NCBI RefSeq assembly: GCF_015350975.1
Contig: NZ_JADKRX010000001.1
Span: 558,001-622,000, forward strand
Length of the DNA: 64,000 nucleotides
Direction of reading: 5' to 3'
Source: Curtobacterium sp. VKM Ac-1395
GTDB lineage: Bacteria; Actinomycetota; Actinomycetes; Actinomycetales; Microbacteriaceae
The position numbers were made by a program, and so were the translations under genes. Positions 9,021 through 17,339 of this stretch are shown here, piece after piece (the stretch's first letter is position 1; each line of letters begins with the position of its first letter). The notes below the pieces were generated by a model. That model searched no databases. It saw only the letters and a list, made by a program, of their open reading frames with translations, and was not told where the DNA came from.

Positions 9021-9090
9021 GGATGGTGCGGGGTTCCGCTCGCCGTGCTGGGTCCTGTGCCCGCACGGTGAGGGGAACCTCGCACCATCC
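9021..9090. terminator. Long inverted repeat between convergent genes
   Basis: Arms 9021-9037 (GGATGGTGCGGGGTTCC) and 9074-9090 (GGAACCTCGCACCATCC) are complementary at 16 of 17 positions, 36 nt apart. They sit between the SDR ending at 8975 and the leftward permease ending at 9161, a place for a bidirectional terminator. The long loop is unusual for an intrinsic terminator, so a REP-like repeat is an alternative. Confidence 0.5.
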
Positions 9091-9100
9091 GCGTTCCGGG

Positions 9101-9149
9101 CCAGCGGGCGCGGCGCGGGCGCGGACGCGGCGCGGGCGCGGCGCGCTGG
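9101..9149. repeat. GCG-rich low-complexity tract
   Basis: The tract is built almost only of GCGCGG/GCGGGC units (two copies of GGCGCGGGCGCGG) flanked by CCAGCG at 9101 and CGCTGG at 9144-9149. It directly follows the inverted repeat at 9021-9090 and precedes the permease stop. It could fold but has no evident coding role. Confidence 0.5.
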
Positions 9150-9160
9150 TGCCGCGGCGC

Positions 9161-11236
9161 TCAGCGGGGCGTGCGGACCAGCAGCCAGATGAAGTACGGC
9201 GTGCCGATGACGGCGGTGAGGATCCCCGCGCCGAGCTGCGCCGGTGCGATGACGGTCCGCCCGACGACGTCGCCGACGCAGACGAGCACCGCCCCGAGCA
9301 GCACGGCCACCGGCACCACCGCGGCGTGCTTCCGACCGACGAGGGCCCGGGCGGCGTGCGGTGCGACGAGTCCCACGAAGCCGATCGTCCCGACCGCGGC
9401 GATCGCCGTCGCGGTGAGCAGCACCGACACCGCGAGGAAGCCGGCCCGGGTGCGCGAGAGCCGGACGCCGAGCAGGCGCGGGGTGTCCTCGTCGAGGGAG
9501 ACGAGGTCGAGTTCGCGGCGTCGGGCGACGACCACCGCGAGCGACACCACCAGGACGACGGCGACCGGCAGACAGTCCGTCCACGTGCGGCCGTAGGTCG
9601 AACCGGAGAGCCACGTCAACGCCTTCGTGGCGTTGAACGGGTCGGTCAGGACGATCACCAGGCTGATCATCGCGGTGAGCCCGGACGAGACGCCGATGCC
9701 GACGAGCACGAGGCGGTCCTGGCGGAAGCCACCGCGGGCAGCGAGACCGAACACGATCGCGGCGGCGACGGCTGCGCCGAGGAACGCCCCGCCCGCCGTG
9801 GTCCAGGTCCCGACGACGGGCACCGCGGTCACGACGACGACGGCGCCGAGGCCCGCGCCGCTCGAGACCCCGAGGACGCCGGGGTCGGCCAACGGGTTCC
9901 GTGTGACGGCCTGCACGACCGTGCCGGCCAGCGCGAGGGCCGCTCCGGCGAGCAGTGCGGCCAGCACCCGCGGGACCCGGGTGTCGAGGATGAACGCGAT
10001 GGCCTGGTTCGCCCGGCCGGTGAGCCAGTTCGTCACGTCGCCGAGGAGCAGCTTCGCGTCGCCGAGCAGCACCGACGCCACGACCACCCCGACCAGGACC
10101 ACGACGAGCGAGCCGATCACCACGGGCACGGTCCACCGACCCGGCGTGCGGGCCCCCTCGAGCTGCCCGGACTGGCCGGCGTCGCGCGTGCGGAGGGCCA
10201 TCACGACCAGGAACACCGCGCCGACGACGCTCGTCACGACACCGGTCGGCACCGCGGTCGCCGCGTCTCCGCGCACCACCGCGCGGAGCAGGACGTCGGA
10301 CGCGAGCACGATGCCGGCGCCGACGAGCCCGGCGACCGGGAACGCCGCCCACGACCGGTGCAGGGTCGGGAAGCGTCGGGCGAGGGGCCGGACGAGCGCG
10401 GGGGCGGAGAGGCCGACGAAGCCGATCGGGCCGGCGATGGTGACGGCCGCTGCCGACAGCACCACGGCGAGCACGATCGCGACGACCCGGGTGCCGTGCA
10501 CGGGGACGCCGAGGCCACGGGCGGTGTCGTCGCCGAGCGCCAGGGCGTCGACCCGGCGGGACACGACGACGAACCCGGCGACGCCGACCGCCAGGAACGG
10601 CAGCATCGGCACGAGGCCGCCGAAGCCGTTCTGCGCGATGCCGCCCTGGCTCCACGCGTACATCCCCTGCGTCTCCTGGGGGAACAGCAGGACCAGGGCG
10701 TTGGTCACCGCACCGAGGCCGAGAGCGAGGGCCGACCCGGCGAGCACCAGCCGGACGGTCCCGCTGCCGAGGCCCGAGAGCGCGAGCACGACCGCCGCGG
10801 CACCGAGACCGCCGAGGAACGCGAGGCCCGACTGTGCCAGGACCCCGAACCCGATGCCGGAGACGGACCCCAGCCCGAGCGCGAGGTAGGCACCGGCGTT
10901 GACGGCCAGCGTGTCCGGCGACGCGAGCACGTTCCTGGTGACGGCCTGCATCGCGGCGCCGGCGACGCCGAGGGCCACCCCGACCAGGAGCCCGGCGACC
11001 ATCCGCGGCAGGCGGGAGGCGACGACCACCGAGGCGTCAGCGCGGTCGGCGTTGCCCGTGACGGCCTTCCACAGCGCACCGGCCCCGACGTCCGCCGTGC
11101 CCTGCGTGACCTCGATCGCGGCGAGGAGCGCGACCACGACGAGTCCACCGAGCAGCAGCGCGACGCCGAGGGAGACGCGTCGTGTCCGAGCACGTGCCGG
11201 ACGACCGGCGCGGACCCGCGCCGCGGTGTCGACCAC
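9161..11236 (-). CDS. Fused double FecCD-type siderophore ABC permease
   Basis: At 691 aa this is about twice the usual 330-350 aa of a FecC/FecD/BtuC permease. Two full permease repeats are seen: each has the landmark GxxxQxxTRNxLAxPxxLGxxxGA-like block (AAMQAVTRNVLASPDTLAVNAGA in the first, VVQAVTRNPLADPGVLGVSSGA in the second) and the cytosolic coupling region (VGTIGFVGLVAPH near the C-terminus, GPIGFVGLSAPAL in the first half). The protein therefore forms the whole membrane channel as in FhuB. It is the last gene of the ATPase-binding protein-permease operon; start GTG, 3 bp after the binding-protein stop. Confidence 0.93.
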   Translation of the reverse strand: MVDTAARVRAGRPARARTRRVSLGVALLLGGLVVVALLAAIEVTQGTADVGAGALWKAVTGNADRADASVVVASRLPRMVAGLLVGVALGVAGAAMQAVTRNVLASPDTLAVNAGAYLALGLGSVSGIGFGVLAQSGLAFLGGLGAAAVVLALSGLGSGTVRLVLAGSALALGLGAVTNALVLLFPQETQGMYAWSQGGIAQNGFGGLVPMLPFLAVGVAGFVVVSRRVDALALGDDTARGLGVPVHGTRVVAIVLAVVLSAAAVTIAGPIGFVGLSAPALVRPLARRFPTLHRSWAAFPVAGLVGAGIVLASDVLLRAVVRGDAATAVPTGVVTSVVGAVFLVVMALRTRDAGQSGQLEGARTPGRWTVPVVIGSLVVVLVGVVVASVLLGDAKLLLGDVTNWLTGRANQAIAFILDTRVPRVLAALLAGAALALAGTVVQAVTRNPLADPGVLGVSSGAGLGAVVVVTAVPVVGTWTTAGGAFLGAAVAAAIVFGLAARGGFRQDRLVLVGIGVSSGLTAMISLVIVLTDPFNATKALTWLSGSTYGRTWTDCLPVAVVLVVSLAVVVARRRELDLVSLDEDTPRLLGVRLSRTRAGFLAVSVLLTATAIAAVGTIGFVGLVAPHAARALVGRKHAAVVPVAVLLGAVLVCVGDVVGRTVIAPAQLGAGILTAVIGTPYFIWLLVRTPR

Positions 11237-11239
11237 CCG

Positions 11240-12214
11240 CTACTTCGTGATCGCGGCGACGGCGGCGTCGACGTACGCCTCCATCGAACCGGGGCCGCCG
11301 AACATCCAGATGCCGTCGTCCAGACGGTGGACGGCGCCTCGCTCGACGAACGGCAGCGACTTCCACACGTCGTTCGACGCCAGGGTCTCCGCGAAGACGT
11401 CGTCGCCGTCCACGTCGTTGCCGATGTACAGGAACGTGGTGTCGTCGGGCAGCGCGGTGAGGCCCTCGACATCGGTCGAGCCGAGGCCGTACGCCGGGTC
11501 GCCGGTGATCGTCCACGCGTTCTCGAGGCCGAGGGCGGTGTTCACGGCGCCGATCGCCGAGGTCTTCGTGAACGGGCGGATCGTCACCTGGTTCGAGAGC
11601 ACGTACGCGTCGGCGAAGGCCACCTTCGTCCCGGCCTTGCCCGCGTCGTCGAGCTCCTGCTTCGCGTCCGCGAGCTTCGACTCGAAGCCCTTCCACACCG
11701 TCGTCGCCTTCGCGGTGGTGCCGGTCGCCGTCGCGATGAGGTCGAGCGTCTTCCGCATGTTCGCGAGCTGGTCGGTGCCCTCGGCGGACTCCACCACGAG
11801 GGTCGGCGCGATCTTCCGCAGCTGCGTGATGACCGAGGACTTGAGCGAGGTCGTCGCCACGATGAGGTCGGGCGCGATCGAGGCGATGGTGTCCGTGCTC
11901 GGCTCACCGCGCGTGCCGATGTCCTTCGGGTCGCCCGTGAGCGGCACGGCGGAGTCCCACGCCGAGTAGCCCTTGACGTCGGCCACCCCGGCCGGTGCGA
12001 CACCGAGGGTCTCGAGGTCCTCGACCACGTTCCACTCGGTCCCCACGACCTTCTCCGCGGGGCCGTCGAGCGTCACCTTCGTGCCCGTGGCGTCGGTGAC
12101 GGTGATCCTCGACGCCGAGGAGGTGGTGTCGGTCGCCGACTGGGTCGTGCCGCAGGCGGTCAGGCCGACCGCGAGGGTGACGGCGACGGCGGTGGCGGTG
12201 AGGAGGCGCTTCAT
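11240..12214 (-). CDS. Iron-siderophore ABC substrate-binding lipoprotein
   Basis: A 324-aa lipoprotein: charged N-terminus, hydrophobic stretch and a lipobox VGLTAC with Cys21 as the lipid-modified residue. The mature part has the FecB/FhuD organisation, two lobes joined by a long helix, with conserved IAPDLIVATTS and KIAPTLVVE blocks. It captures a ferric siderophore outside the membrane. Its ATG overlaps the ATPase stop by 4 bp. Confidence 0.92.
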   Translation of the reverse strand: MKRLLTATAVAVTLAVGLTACGTTQSATDTTSSASRITVTDATGTKVTLDGPAEKVVGTEWNVVEDLETLGVAPAGVADVKGYSAWDSAVPLTGDPKDIGTRGEPSTDTIASIAPDLIVATTSLKSSVITQLRKIAPTLVVESAEGTDQLANMRKTLDLIATATGTTAKATTVWKGFESKLADAKQELDDAGKAGTKVAFADAYVLSNQVTIRPFTKTSAIGAVNTALGLENAWTITGDPAYGLGSTDVEGLTALPDDTTFLYIGNDVDGDDVFAETLASNDVWKSLPFVERGAVHRLDDGIWMFGGPGSMEAYVDAAVAAITK

Positions 12215-13044
12215 GAGCTGCTGTGGAGCCTTTCGGTGCGGGTGTGGTGTCGGCCGACGGCGCGGGTGCGCAGGCGTCCGGTGGAGGGGTCGTGGTCGAC
12301 GTCGATCCGGATGCCGTACACGGCCGAGAGTCCGTCGGAGGTGAAGACCTCGGTGGGGGTGCCGTCCGCGACGACGACCCCGGCCTCGAGCAGGACGACG
12401 CGGTCGGCGACGGCTGCGGCCTGGTCGAGGTCGTGCAGGACCACGCCGACGGCGATGTGCCGTTCGTCGGCCAGGTCGCGGACCAGGTCGAGGAGCTCCA
12501 CCTGGTAGCGGAGGTCGAGGTAGGTGGTCGGCTCGTCGAGCAGCAGCACGCCGGTCTCCTGCGCCAGGCAGCTCGCCAGCCAGACACGCTGCAGCTGCCC
12601 ACCGGAGAGCTGGTCGACGTGCCGGTCGGCGAGGTCGCGCAGGCCGGTGACGTCGAGGGCGTGCTCGACGACCGCCGCGCCGTCGGGGTCGGACCCGCCG
12701 AAGCGTGAGCGGTACGGGTGGCGGCCGAACGCGACCACGTCGCGGATGCGGAGGCCCCCGGGGGTCGGTCGGCCCTGGGTGAGGAGTGCGACGCGCTGGG
12801 CGAAGGCCTTCGGCGAGAGCGCGAGGCCGTCGACGGGCGCCTCGGTCGTCCCGTCGTGCAGGGCCACCGAGCCGCTCCGCGCTGCCTGCAGTCGTGCGAT
12901 CGTCCGCAGCAGCGTGGACTTCCCCGAACCGTTCGGTCCGACGAGGGCCGTCACGCGGCCGGCGACGAGCTCCAGCGACGCCCCGTGCACGACCGGGTCA
13001 CCCTGGTAGGCCACGGTGACGGCATCAGCTCGGAGATCGACCAC
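12211..13044 (-). CDS. Iron-siderophore ABC transporter ATP-binding protein
   Basis: A 277-aa FepC/FhuC-type ATPase: Walker A GPNGSGKST near residue 37, Q-loop region, signature LSGGQLQRVWLA and Walker B VLLLDEPTTYLDLRYQ followed by the switch His in HDLDQAA. It energises the fused permease of this operon. First gene of the unit; GTG start at 13044, and an IdeR-like box lies immediately upstream, so transcription should rise under iron limitation. Confidence 0.94.
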   Translation of the reverse strand: MVDLRADAVTVAYQGDPVVHGASLELVAGRVTALVGPNGSGKSTLLRTIARLQAARSGSVALHDGTTEAPVDGLALSPKAFAQRVALLTQGRPTPGGLRIRDVVAFGRHPYRSRFGGSDPDGAAVVEHALDVTGLRDLADRHVDQLSGGQLQRVWLASCLAQETGVLLLDEPTTYLDLRYQVELLDLVRDLADERHIAVGVVLHDLDQAAAVADRVVLLEAGVVVADGTPTEVFTSDGLSAVYGIRIDVDHDPSTGRLRTRAVGRHHTRTERLHSSS

Positions 13045-13048
13045 GCAG

Positions 13049-13067
13049 TAAGGGTAGCCTAACCTTC
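13049..13067. promoter_or_regulatory. DtxR/IdeR-type iron box
   Basis: TAAGGGTAGCCTAACCTTC matches the 19-bp DtxR/IdeR consensus TWAGGTWAGSCTWACCTWA at about 15 positions, including the invariant GG...AGCCTAACC core. It ends 4 bp upstream of the GTG start of the siderophore importer operon, a position where bound regulator would block transcription when Fe2+ is plentiful. Confidence 0.85.
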
Positions 13068-13107
13068 CTGCCGTCCCGCAAGTGGGGTCCGACGGTGCGT
13101 GACCGGC

Positions 13108-13431
13108 TCAGCCCGAGACGCCGCAGCTCCTCGCCATGGCCTCGAGCAGTTCGCGGGCCGACATCGCGGCGGCCAGCTCGATCTCGACGGGGTTGATCCC
13201 GAACGCCCGCTCGAGTTCCCGGCGGCGTGCCTGGTCGGCGACGGGCACCTCGGGCCGCTGTGGCAGCACGGCGATCGCGTGTGCGGCGGCGTCGAACGCG
13301 CCGTGCGGCCGGCCGAGCTGCTCCCACATGGTGCGGACGTCGTGCGCGACCTGGTCGGTGTCGCCGCCGAACTCGAAGCCGGCGGACGCCATGGTGGCCA
13401 GTCCCTGGGCGATGGGGTCGTTCGGGGTCAT
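13108..13431 (-). CDS. Small conserved hypothetical protein
   Basis: A 107-aa soluble, mostly helical, acidic protein with no recognised domain. It contains EFGGDTDQVAHDVRTMW and ends in a cysteine-containing tail. The start chosen is the ATG giving MTPNDP; the frame is open further upstream but without coding character. It stands alone, divergent from the TetR gene 230 bp away. Confidence 0.5.
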   Translation of the reverse strand: MTPNDPIAQGLATMASAGFEFGGDTDQVAHDVRTMWEQLGRPHGAFDAAAHAIAVLPQRPEVPVADQARRRELERAFGINPVEIELAAAMSARELLEAMARSCGVSG

Positions 13432-13660
13432 GGCGGCATGGTCACACAACCGGCCGGGGACCCGCCAGGACCGCGACGGGGGCGTGTACGGCACTGTCCC
13501 CCTTCCGCACGCCCCCCGGACCGGGGATGCTGCTCGGCGCCGGAACGCGGTTGACTTGCCCAGCCGCCCGTCCTGGGACGGCCATGCGGACAGGACGTCC
13601 GCGGATCGGACACGCGCCACGACGACGTCGGCTCGGCGTCCCGGATCGACGGAGGGCACG

Positions 13661-14338
13661 ATGCTCGAAGACACCAGCGCGGACACCGCGGCAGCAGCCG
13701 CCGCGGCCGCGACCCTGCACCTGCGGATCACGATCGTGGGTGCCACCGTCGACCTGCTCCGGGACGTGCCCTTCCACGAGGCCCGTCCCGAGGACGTGGC
13801 CGACCGGCTCGCGATCAGCGTGTACGAGCTGCACCAGCACTTCCCGTCGTGGGACGGCCTGGTCCTCGCCGCGCTCGACCGCTGGAACGGCACGCGGATG
13901 GACGACGTCACCCAGGACGTCGGACGCAACGGCACGACCGTCGAGCTCCTCCGCGCCATCGTCGCCTCGAACGCCGAGGACCCGGCACTCATGCGCCTGC
14001 TCGTGGCGCTGCTCTCGGTCGCCGGCAACCCCGCGCACCCGATGTCCACGTACCTCCGCTCCCGCTACCAGCTCTTCTTCCTGCAGATCAAGCGCGGGCT
14101 CGAGCACGACATCGCCGTCGGGCGTGCACCGCACACGATGGACCCGCGCCGCGGGGCGGAACAGCTCATCGCGCTGTACGAGGGGCTGCAGCTGCAGGCC
14201 CTGCTGCGCGCCGACCTCGACCTGGTGCCGGCGTTCGACCGCTCGGTGGCGCGGCTCGAGCGCGGGTGGATGGAACGGTACGAGCCCCAGGCCGCCCGCC
14301 GCCTGTCGACCTGGGCCGACGACGGCTGGGACATCTGA
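13661..14338 (+). CDS. TetR/AcrR family regulator
   Basis: A 225-aa protein. Residues of roughly 20-65 form a TetR-type HTH (RPEDVADRLAISVYELHQHFPSWDGLVLAAL), and the remainder is an all-helical ligand domain. The start ATG follows a good GGAGGG site 5 bp upstream. No adjacent target is obvious: downstream lies a DUF2795 gene in the same direction. Ligand unknown. Confidence 0.8.
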   Translation: MLEDTSADTAAAAAAAATLHLRITIVGATVDLLRDVPFHEARPEDVADRLAISVYELHQHFPSWDGLVLAALDRWNGTRMDDVTQDVGRNGTTVELLRAIVASNAEDPALMRLLVALLSVAGNPAHPMSTYLRSRYQLFFLQIKRGLEHDIAVGRAPHTMDPRRGAEQLIALYEGLQLQALLRADLDLVPAFDRSVARLERGWMERYEPQAARRLSTWADDGWDI

Positions 14339-14444
14339 CCCGAGGCCACTGGCCGCGGCACGTGTCACTGGCCGGAGGACGCGCTGCTGGCAGCGTGACG
14401 AGGGTGCGCCGGGTACGACGGGACCTCCAACGGAAGGAGCCGTC

Positions 14445-14639
14445 ATGGCAGCACCGAACCCGATCCAGGTCCAGAAGTTCCTGAGCGGTATCGACTACCC
14501 GGCGTCGAAGGACGACATCGTCACGACGGCCGAGGAGGAGGGCGCGGACGACAACGTCCTCGACGCCCTCAAGCAGATCCCGGACCAGGAGTACGACGGC
14601 CCGACGGCAGTGTCGAAGGCCGTGTCCGAGACGGACTGA
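14445..14639 (+). CDS. DUF2795 family small protein
   Basis: A 64-aa protein with the DUF2795 pattern: IQVQKFLSGIDYPASKDDIVTTA followed by an acidic turn and a helix ending ALKQIPDQEYDGPTAVSKAV. The family is common in actinobacteria and resembles a small winged-helix; its function is not established. AAGGAG lies 5 bp before the ATG. Confidence 0.85.
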   Translation: MAAPNPIQVQKFLSGIDYPASKDDIVTTAEEEGADDNVLDALKQIPDQEYDGPTAVSKAVSETD

Positions 14640-14689
14640 CGCCGAGCGTCACCCCACGGCCGGTCCTCCGTCGGTCCCGTCGTCCGCTG

Positions 14690-16210
14690 TCAGGGCGTCC
14701 GGGACCCCCGGGGGACCGTCCCGTTCCCGGGGTCGTAGCCCGTGTCCCGGAGCACCCGGATCGCCGTGGTGTCGCTGTGCACCGACTGCACGTGCACCCG
14801 CCGCGACCGCCGCAGTGCCCGCCGTGCGCCCGGCGTGGCGAAGAGCGACCCGAGCACGAGGCCGGCGCCGATGCCGAGCGCGACGGACACCGCCGCGACG
14901 AAGTCGAGCGCGGCGCTCGACGTGCCGGACATGAAGTTCAGCAGGGCGTTGGACACGGCGACACCGGGCAGCAGCGCCCCGCAGAACGCCGGCACGGAGA
15001 TCGCGGAGACGGCCGTCCGCATCCGGACCGCCGCGTACGTCGACAGCACGCCGAGCAGGACCGCGGCAACGAAGGTCGCTCCGAGCAGCGGCAGCCCGAG
15101 CTGGCGGAGCCCCCACAGCGCCGCGGCTGCCGCCACCGAGAAGACCACGGCGACCGGGATCACCCGCGCGCTCGCCTGCTGCACGAAGCAGTTCGCCGCG
15201 GCCGACACGACGGTCAGCGACAGTGACGCCCACAGCGGCAGGGTCTGCGTGACGATGCCCGACGGGTCCACCTCGAGGTGCAGCCACTTCGTCATCGCGA
15301 TGCCCGCCGGCACCCCCACGACGATCGCGGCGATGACCAGCCCGATGTAGAACGCGCGGGCGACGGCCATCGCCCGGAAGCCGGAGATCGCGTCCTGCGC
15401 CCAGGTCACGAGCGACACGTGCGGCAGCAGGAGCACCACGAGCGCCGCGACCATCGTGGCGGCACCCGTCGGCTGCAGGACCCCGGCGCCGATCGCGAGC
15501 GTGCCGATCACCGACGCGACCGCGCCCTGTGCCCCGGACACGAAGAACTGCGGGTATCCCCGGCCCGTCAGCCACCGCCCGGAGACGATGATGCCGAGCA
15601 TCAGGACGAACGCCCCCACGCCGGCGCGCCAGCCACCACCGGCCTGCATCGCGATCGAGGTCCCGAGGATCGACAGCCCCACGTCCGCGATCCACGTGGG
15701 CCACCGGGAGGGCATCCGCAGCACGGCGACGAGCGCGCTCACGGCCGAGGTCATGTCGCGCTCGTCGTGGATGACGTCGTCCACGATCTGGTTCGCCCAC
15801 GCCAGCCGGTTCAGGTCGGAGCCGTCGGAGCGCACGGTGCGCATCTTGACGAGCACCGGGCCGTCGGACGGTGCGTACTGGATCGTCACGGAGCTGCCGG
15901 TGAAGTCGAGCTCCAGCGGCGCGAGGTTCCACTTCGTCGCGACGGCGACCAGCGCGATCTCGACGCTCCTGGTGTCGGCGCCGGACGCCAGCATCACCTC
16001 GGCGACGTCGAGGCAGAAGTCGACGATCTGCACGGCCGTGTACTGCGCTGCGGCCTGGCGGTCCGGTTCGACGTGCTCGTAGATCGAGCCACGGAGCCGG
16101 GCACGGATGTCGCGGAGGTCGTGCTGCGCGACGCTCCTGGCACGGGGGCGGTGCGGAGGACGCGGAGGGCGGCCCGTCCGGGGAGCAGGGTGGAGCGGGT
16201 CGGGCATCAC
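14690..16210 (-). CDS. ThrE-type threonine/serine exporter family protein
   Basis: A 506-aa membrane protein. After a basic Pro/Arg-rich N-tail, residues of about 60-300 form the ThrE N-terminal module (soluble segment with ADTRSVEIALVAVA, then five hydrophobic helices), and 320-460 form the second helical bundle. This fused form is the actinobacterial ThrE, which exports Thr and Ser in Corynebacterium. The C-terminus is basic and cytosolic. It is a single-gene unit. Confidence 0.85.
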   Translation of the reverse strand: MMPDPLHPAPRTGRPPRPPHRPRARSVAQHDLRDIRARLRGSIYEHVEPDRQAAAQYTAVQIVDFCLDVAEVMLASGADTRSVEIALVAVATKWNLAPLELDFTGSSVTIQYAPSDGPVLVKMRTVRSDGSDLNRLAWANQIVDDVIHDERDMTSAVSALVAVLRMPSRWPTWIADVGLSILGTSIAMQAGGGWRAGVGAFVLMLGIIVSGRWLTGRGYPQFFVSGAQGAVASVIGTLAIGAGVLQPTGAATMVAALVVLLLPHVSLVTWAQDAISGFRAMAVARAFYIGLVIAAIVVGVPAGIAMTKWLHLEVDPSGIVTQTLPLWASLSLTVVSAAANCFVQQASARVIPVAVVFSVAAAAALWGLRQLGLPLLGATFVAAVLLGVLSTYAAVRMRTAVSAISVPAFCGALLPGVAVSNALLNFMSGTSSAALDFVAAVSVALGIGAGLVLGSLFATPGARRALRRSRRVHVQSVHSDTTAIRVLRDTGYDPGNGTVPRGSRTP

Positions 16211-16277
16211 GCCATTGTGCCTGGCCGACGGACGCGAGTCCGCACGTCCGCTGGACGCGCTGCGGTGTCCGGTCGCG

Positions 16278-16529
16278 TCAGCGTCGCCGGCGGACGCTGA
16301 GTCGGCCGGCCGCGAAGGCGGCGACGACCGCGCCGAGGACGGCGATGGCCACCCCGATCACGACCTGCCAGTTGGTCGGCGGGAGGATCGCGGCGTGGGC
16401 CAGTGGCGCGGAGGCGAACCACCCGGTCTGCGGCCGGCGGCCGGTGACGGCCACGACGGTCCCGACGACCGCGGTCACCAGGCCGAGCCACAGTGCGACG
16501 AGTGTCCAGGTCTGCCGCGGTCCGCTCAC
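16278..16529 (-). CDS. Small two-helix membrane protein
   Basis: An 83-aa protein with two hydrophobic segments (WTLVALWLGLVTAVVGTVVA and VVIGVAIAVLGAVVAAFA) separated by a periplasm-sized loop and ending in a run of five basic residues after Ser-Val. GTG start at 16529, chosen because the upstream frame lacks a ribosome site. No family recognised. Confidence 0.55.
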   Translation of the reverse strand: MSGPRQTWTLVALWLGLVTAVVGTVVAVTGRRPQTGWFASAPLAHAAILPPTNWQVVIGVAIAVLGAVVAAFAAGRLSVRRRR

Positions 16530-16563
16530 GGACAGGAGCGTAGCCGCCGGGACCGGCCCGTGA

Positions 16564-16607
16564 CAGACGGGAGGCCCGGTGCCGGCTGGCACCGAGCCTC
16601 CCGTCTG
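16564..16607 (-). terminator. Palindromic terminator, GACGGGAGGC family copy 1
   Basis: A 44-nt near-perfect palindrome (arms beginning CAGACGGGAGGC and ending GCCTCCCGTCTG). The single imperfect inner pair is a G-U wobble in the minus-strand RNA, so it folds best as the terminator of the leftward OsmC gene that stops at 16623. Close relatives occur at 30809 and 34545. Confidence 0.8.
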
Positions 16608-16622
16608 CAGGGGTGGTGACGA

Positions 16623-17063
16623 CTACTGCTCGAGCGTCGCGTTCAGCGTGATCTCGACGCCGGTGAGGGCCTTGCTGACGGGGCAGGTCGCCTTGGCGTC
16701 CTGCGCTGCCTTCTGGAAGGTGGCCTCGTCGACCCCGGAGATCTCGCCGTTGACCGTCAGGACGATCCCGGTGAGCTTGAACCCGCCGGCGCTGTCCGGG
16801 CCGAGCGAGACGTCGGCCTTGACGTCGAGGGCCTCGACGGTGCCGCCGACCTCGCCGAGGACGGCCGAGAACTGCATCGCGTAGCAGGCGGAGTGTGCTG
16901 CGGCGATGAGCTCCTCGGGGCTGGTGGTGCCGTCGGCGTCCTCGGCGGCGCGCTTCGGGAAGGAGACGTCGTAGGTGCCGACCTTGGAGCTGGAGAGTTC
17001 GACCTGGCCGGAGCCGTCGTTCAGTCCGCCGTTCCAGGCGGTGCGAGCGGTGCGCGTGGGCAT
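16623..17063 (-). CDS. OsmC/Ohr family peroxiredoxin
   Basis: A 146-aa protein of the OsmC branch. Both redox cysteines are in place: AHSACYAM near residue 59 and TCPVSKA near residue 129. These reduce organic hydroperoxides in the cytosol. OsmC-branch features (ELIAAAHSACYAM, ATCPVSKAL) favour OsmC over Ohr. The gene is monocistronic with its own palindromic terminator. Confidence 0.92.
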   Translation of the reverse strand: MPTRTARTAWNGGLNDGSGQVELSSSKVGTYDVSFPKRAAEDADGTTSPEELIAAAHSACYAMQFSAVLGEVGGTVEALDVKADVSLGPDSAGGFKLTGIVLTVNGEISGVDEATFQKAAQDAKATCPVSKALTGVEITLNATLEQ

Positions 17064-17339
17064 GCCAGTCCTTTCGTCGTGGGGGAGGGACCGAACGGAC
17101 CCGCCAGAGCCGAGTCAATCGGAGAACGCACGTTCTCGCAACCCGCTCTCGGTGAAGACGCAGACTCCGTTCGTGGTGCGCGCCGTCGGTGTGGCACGCT
17201 CGACAGCACGTGTCGCCCACGAGGGACAGCCCCCGCCCTGGGGGCTGTACCTCGGGCGTCGAGCTTGCGACCATCGTTCGGCGGCTCTCAGGGTGGGTCG
17301 CGTTCGGCTCGCACTCGGCGGGTCGTCGACAGGGGACAC

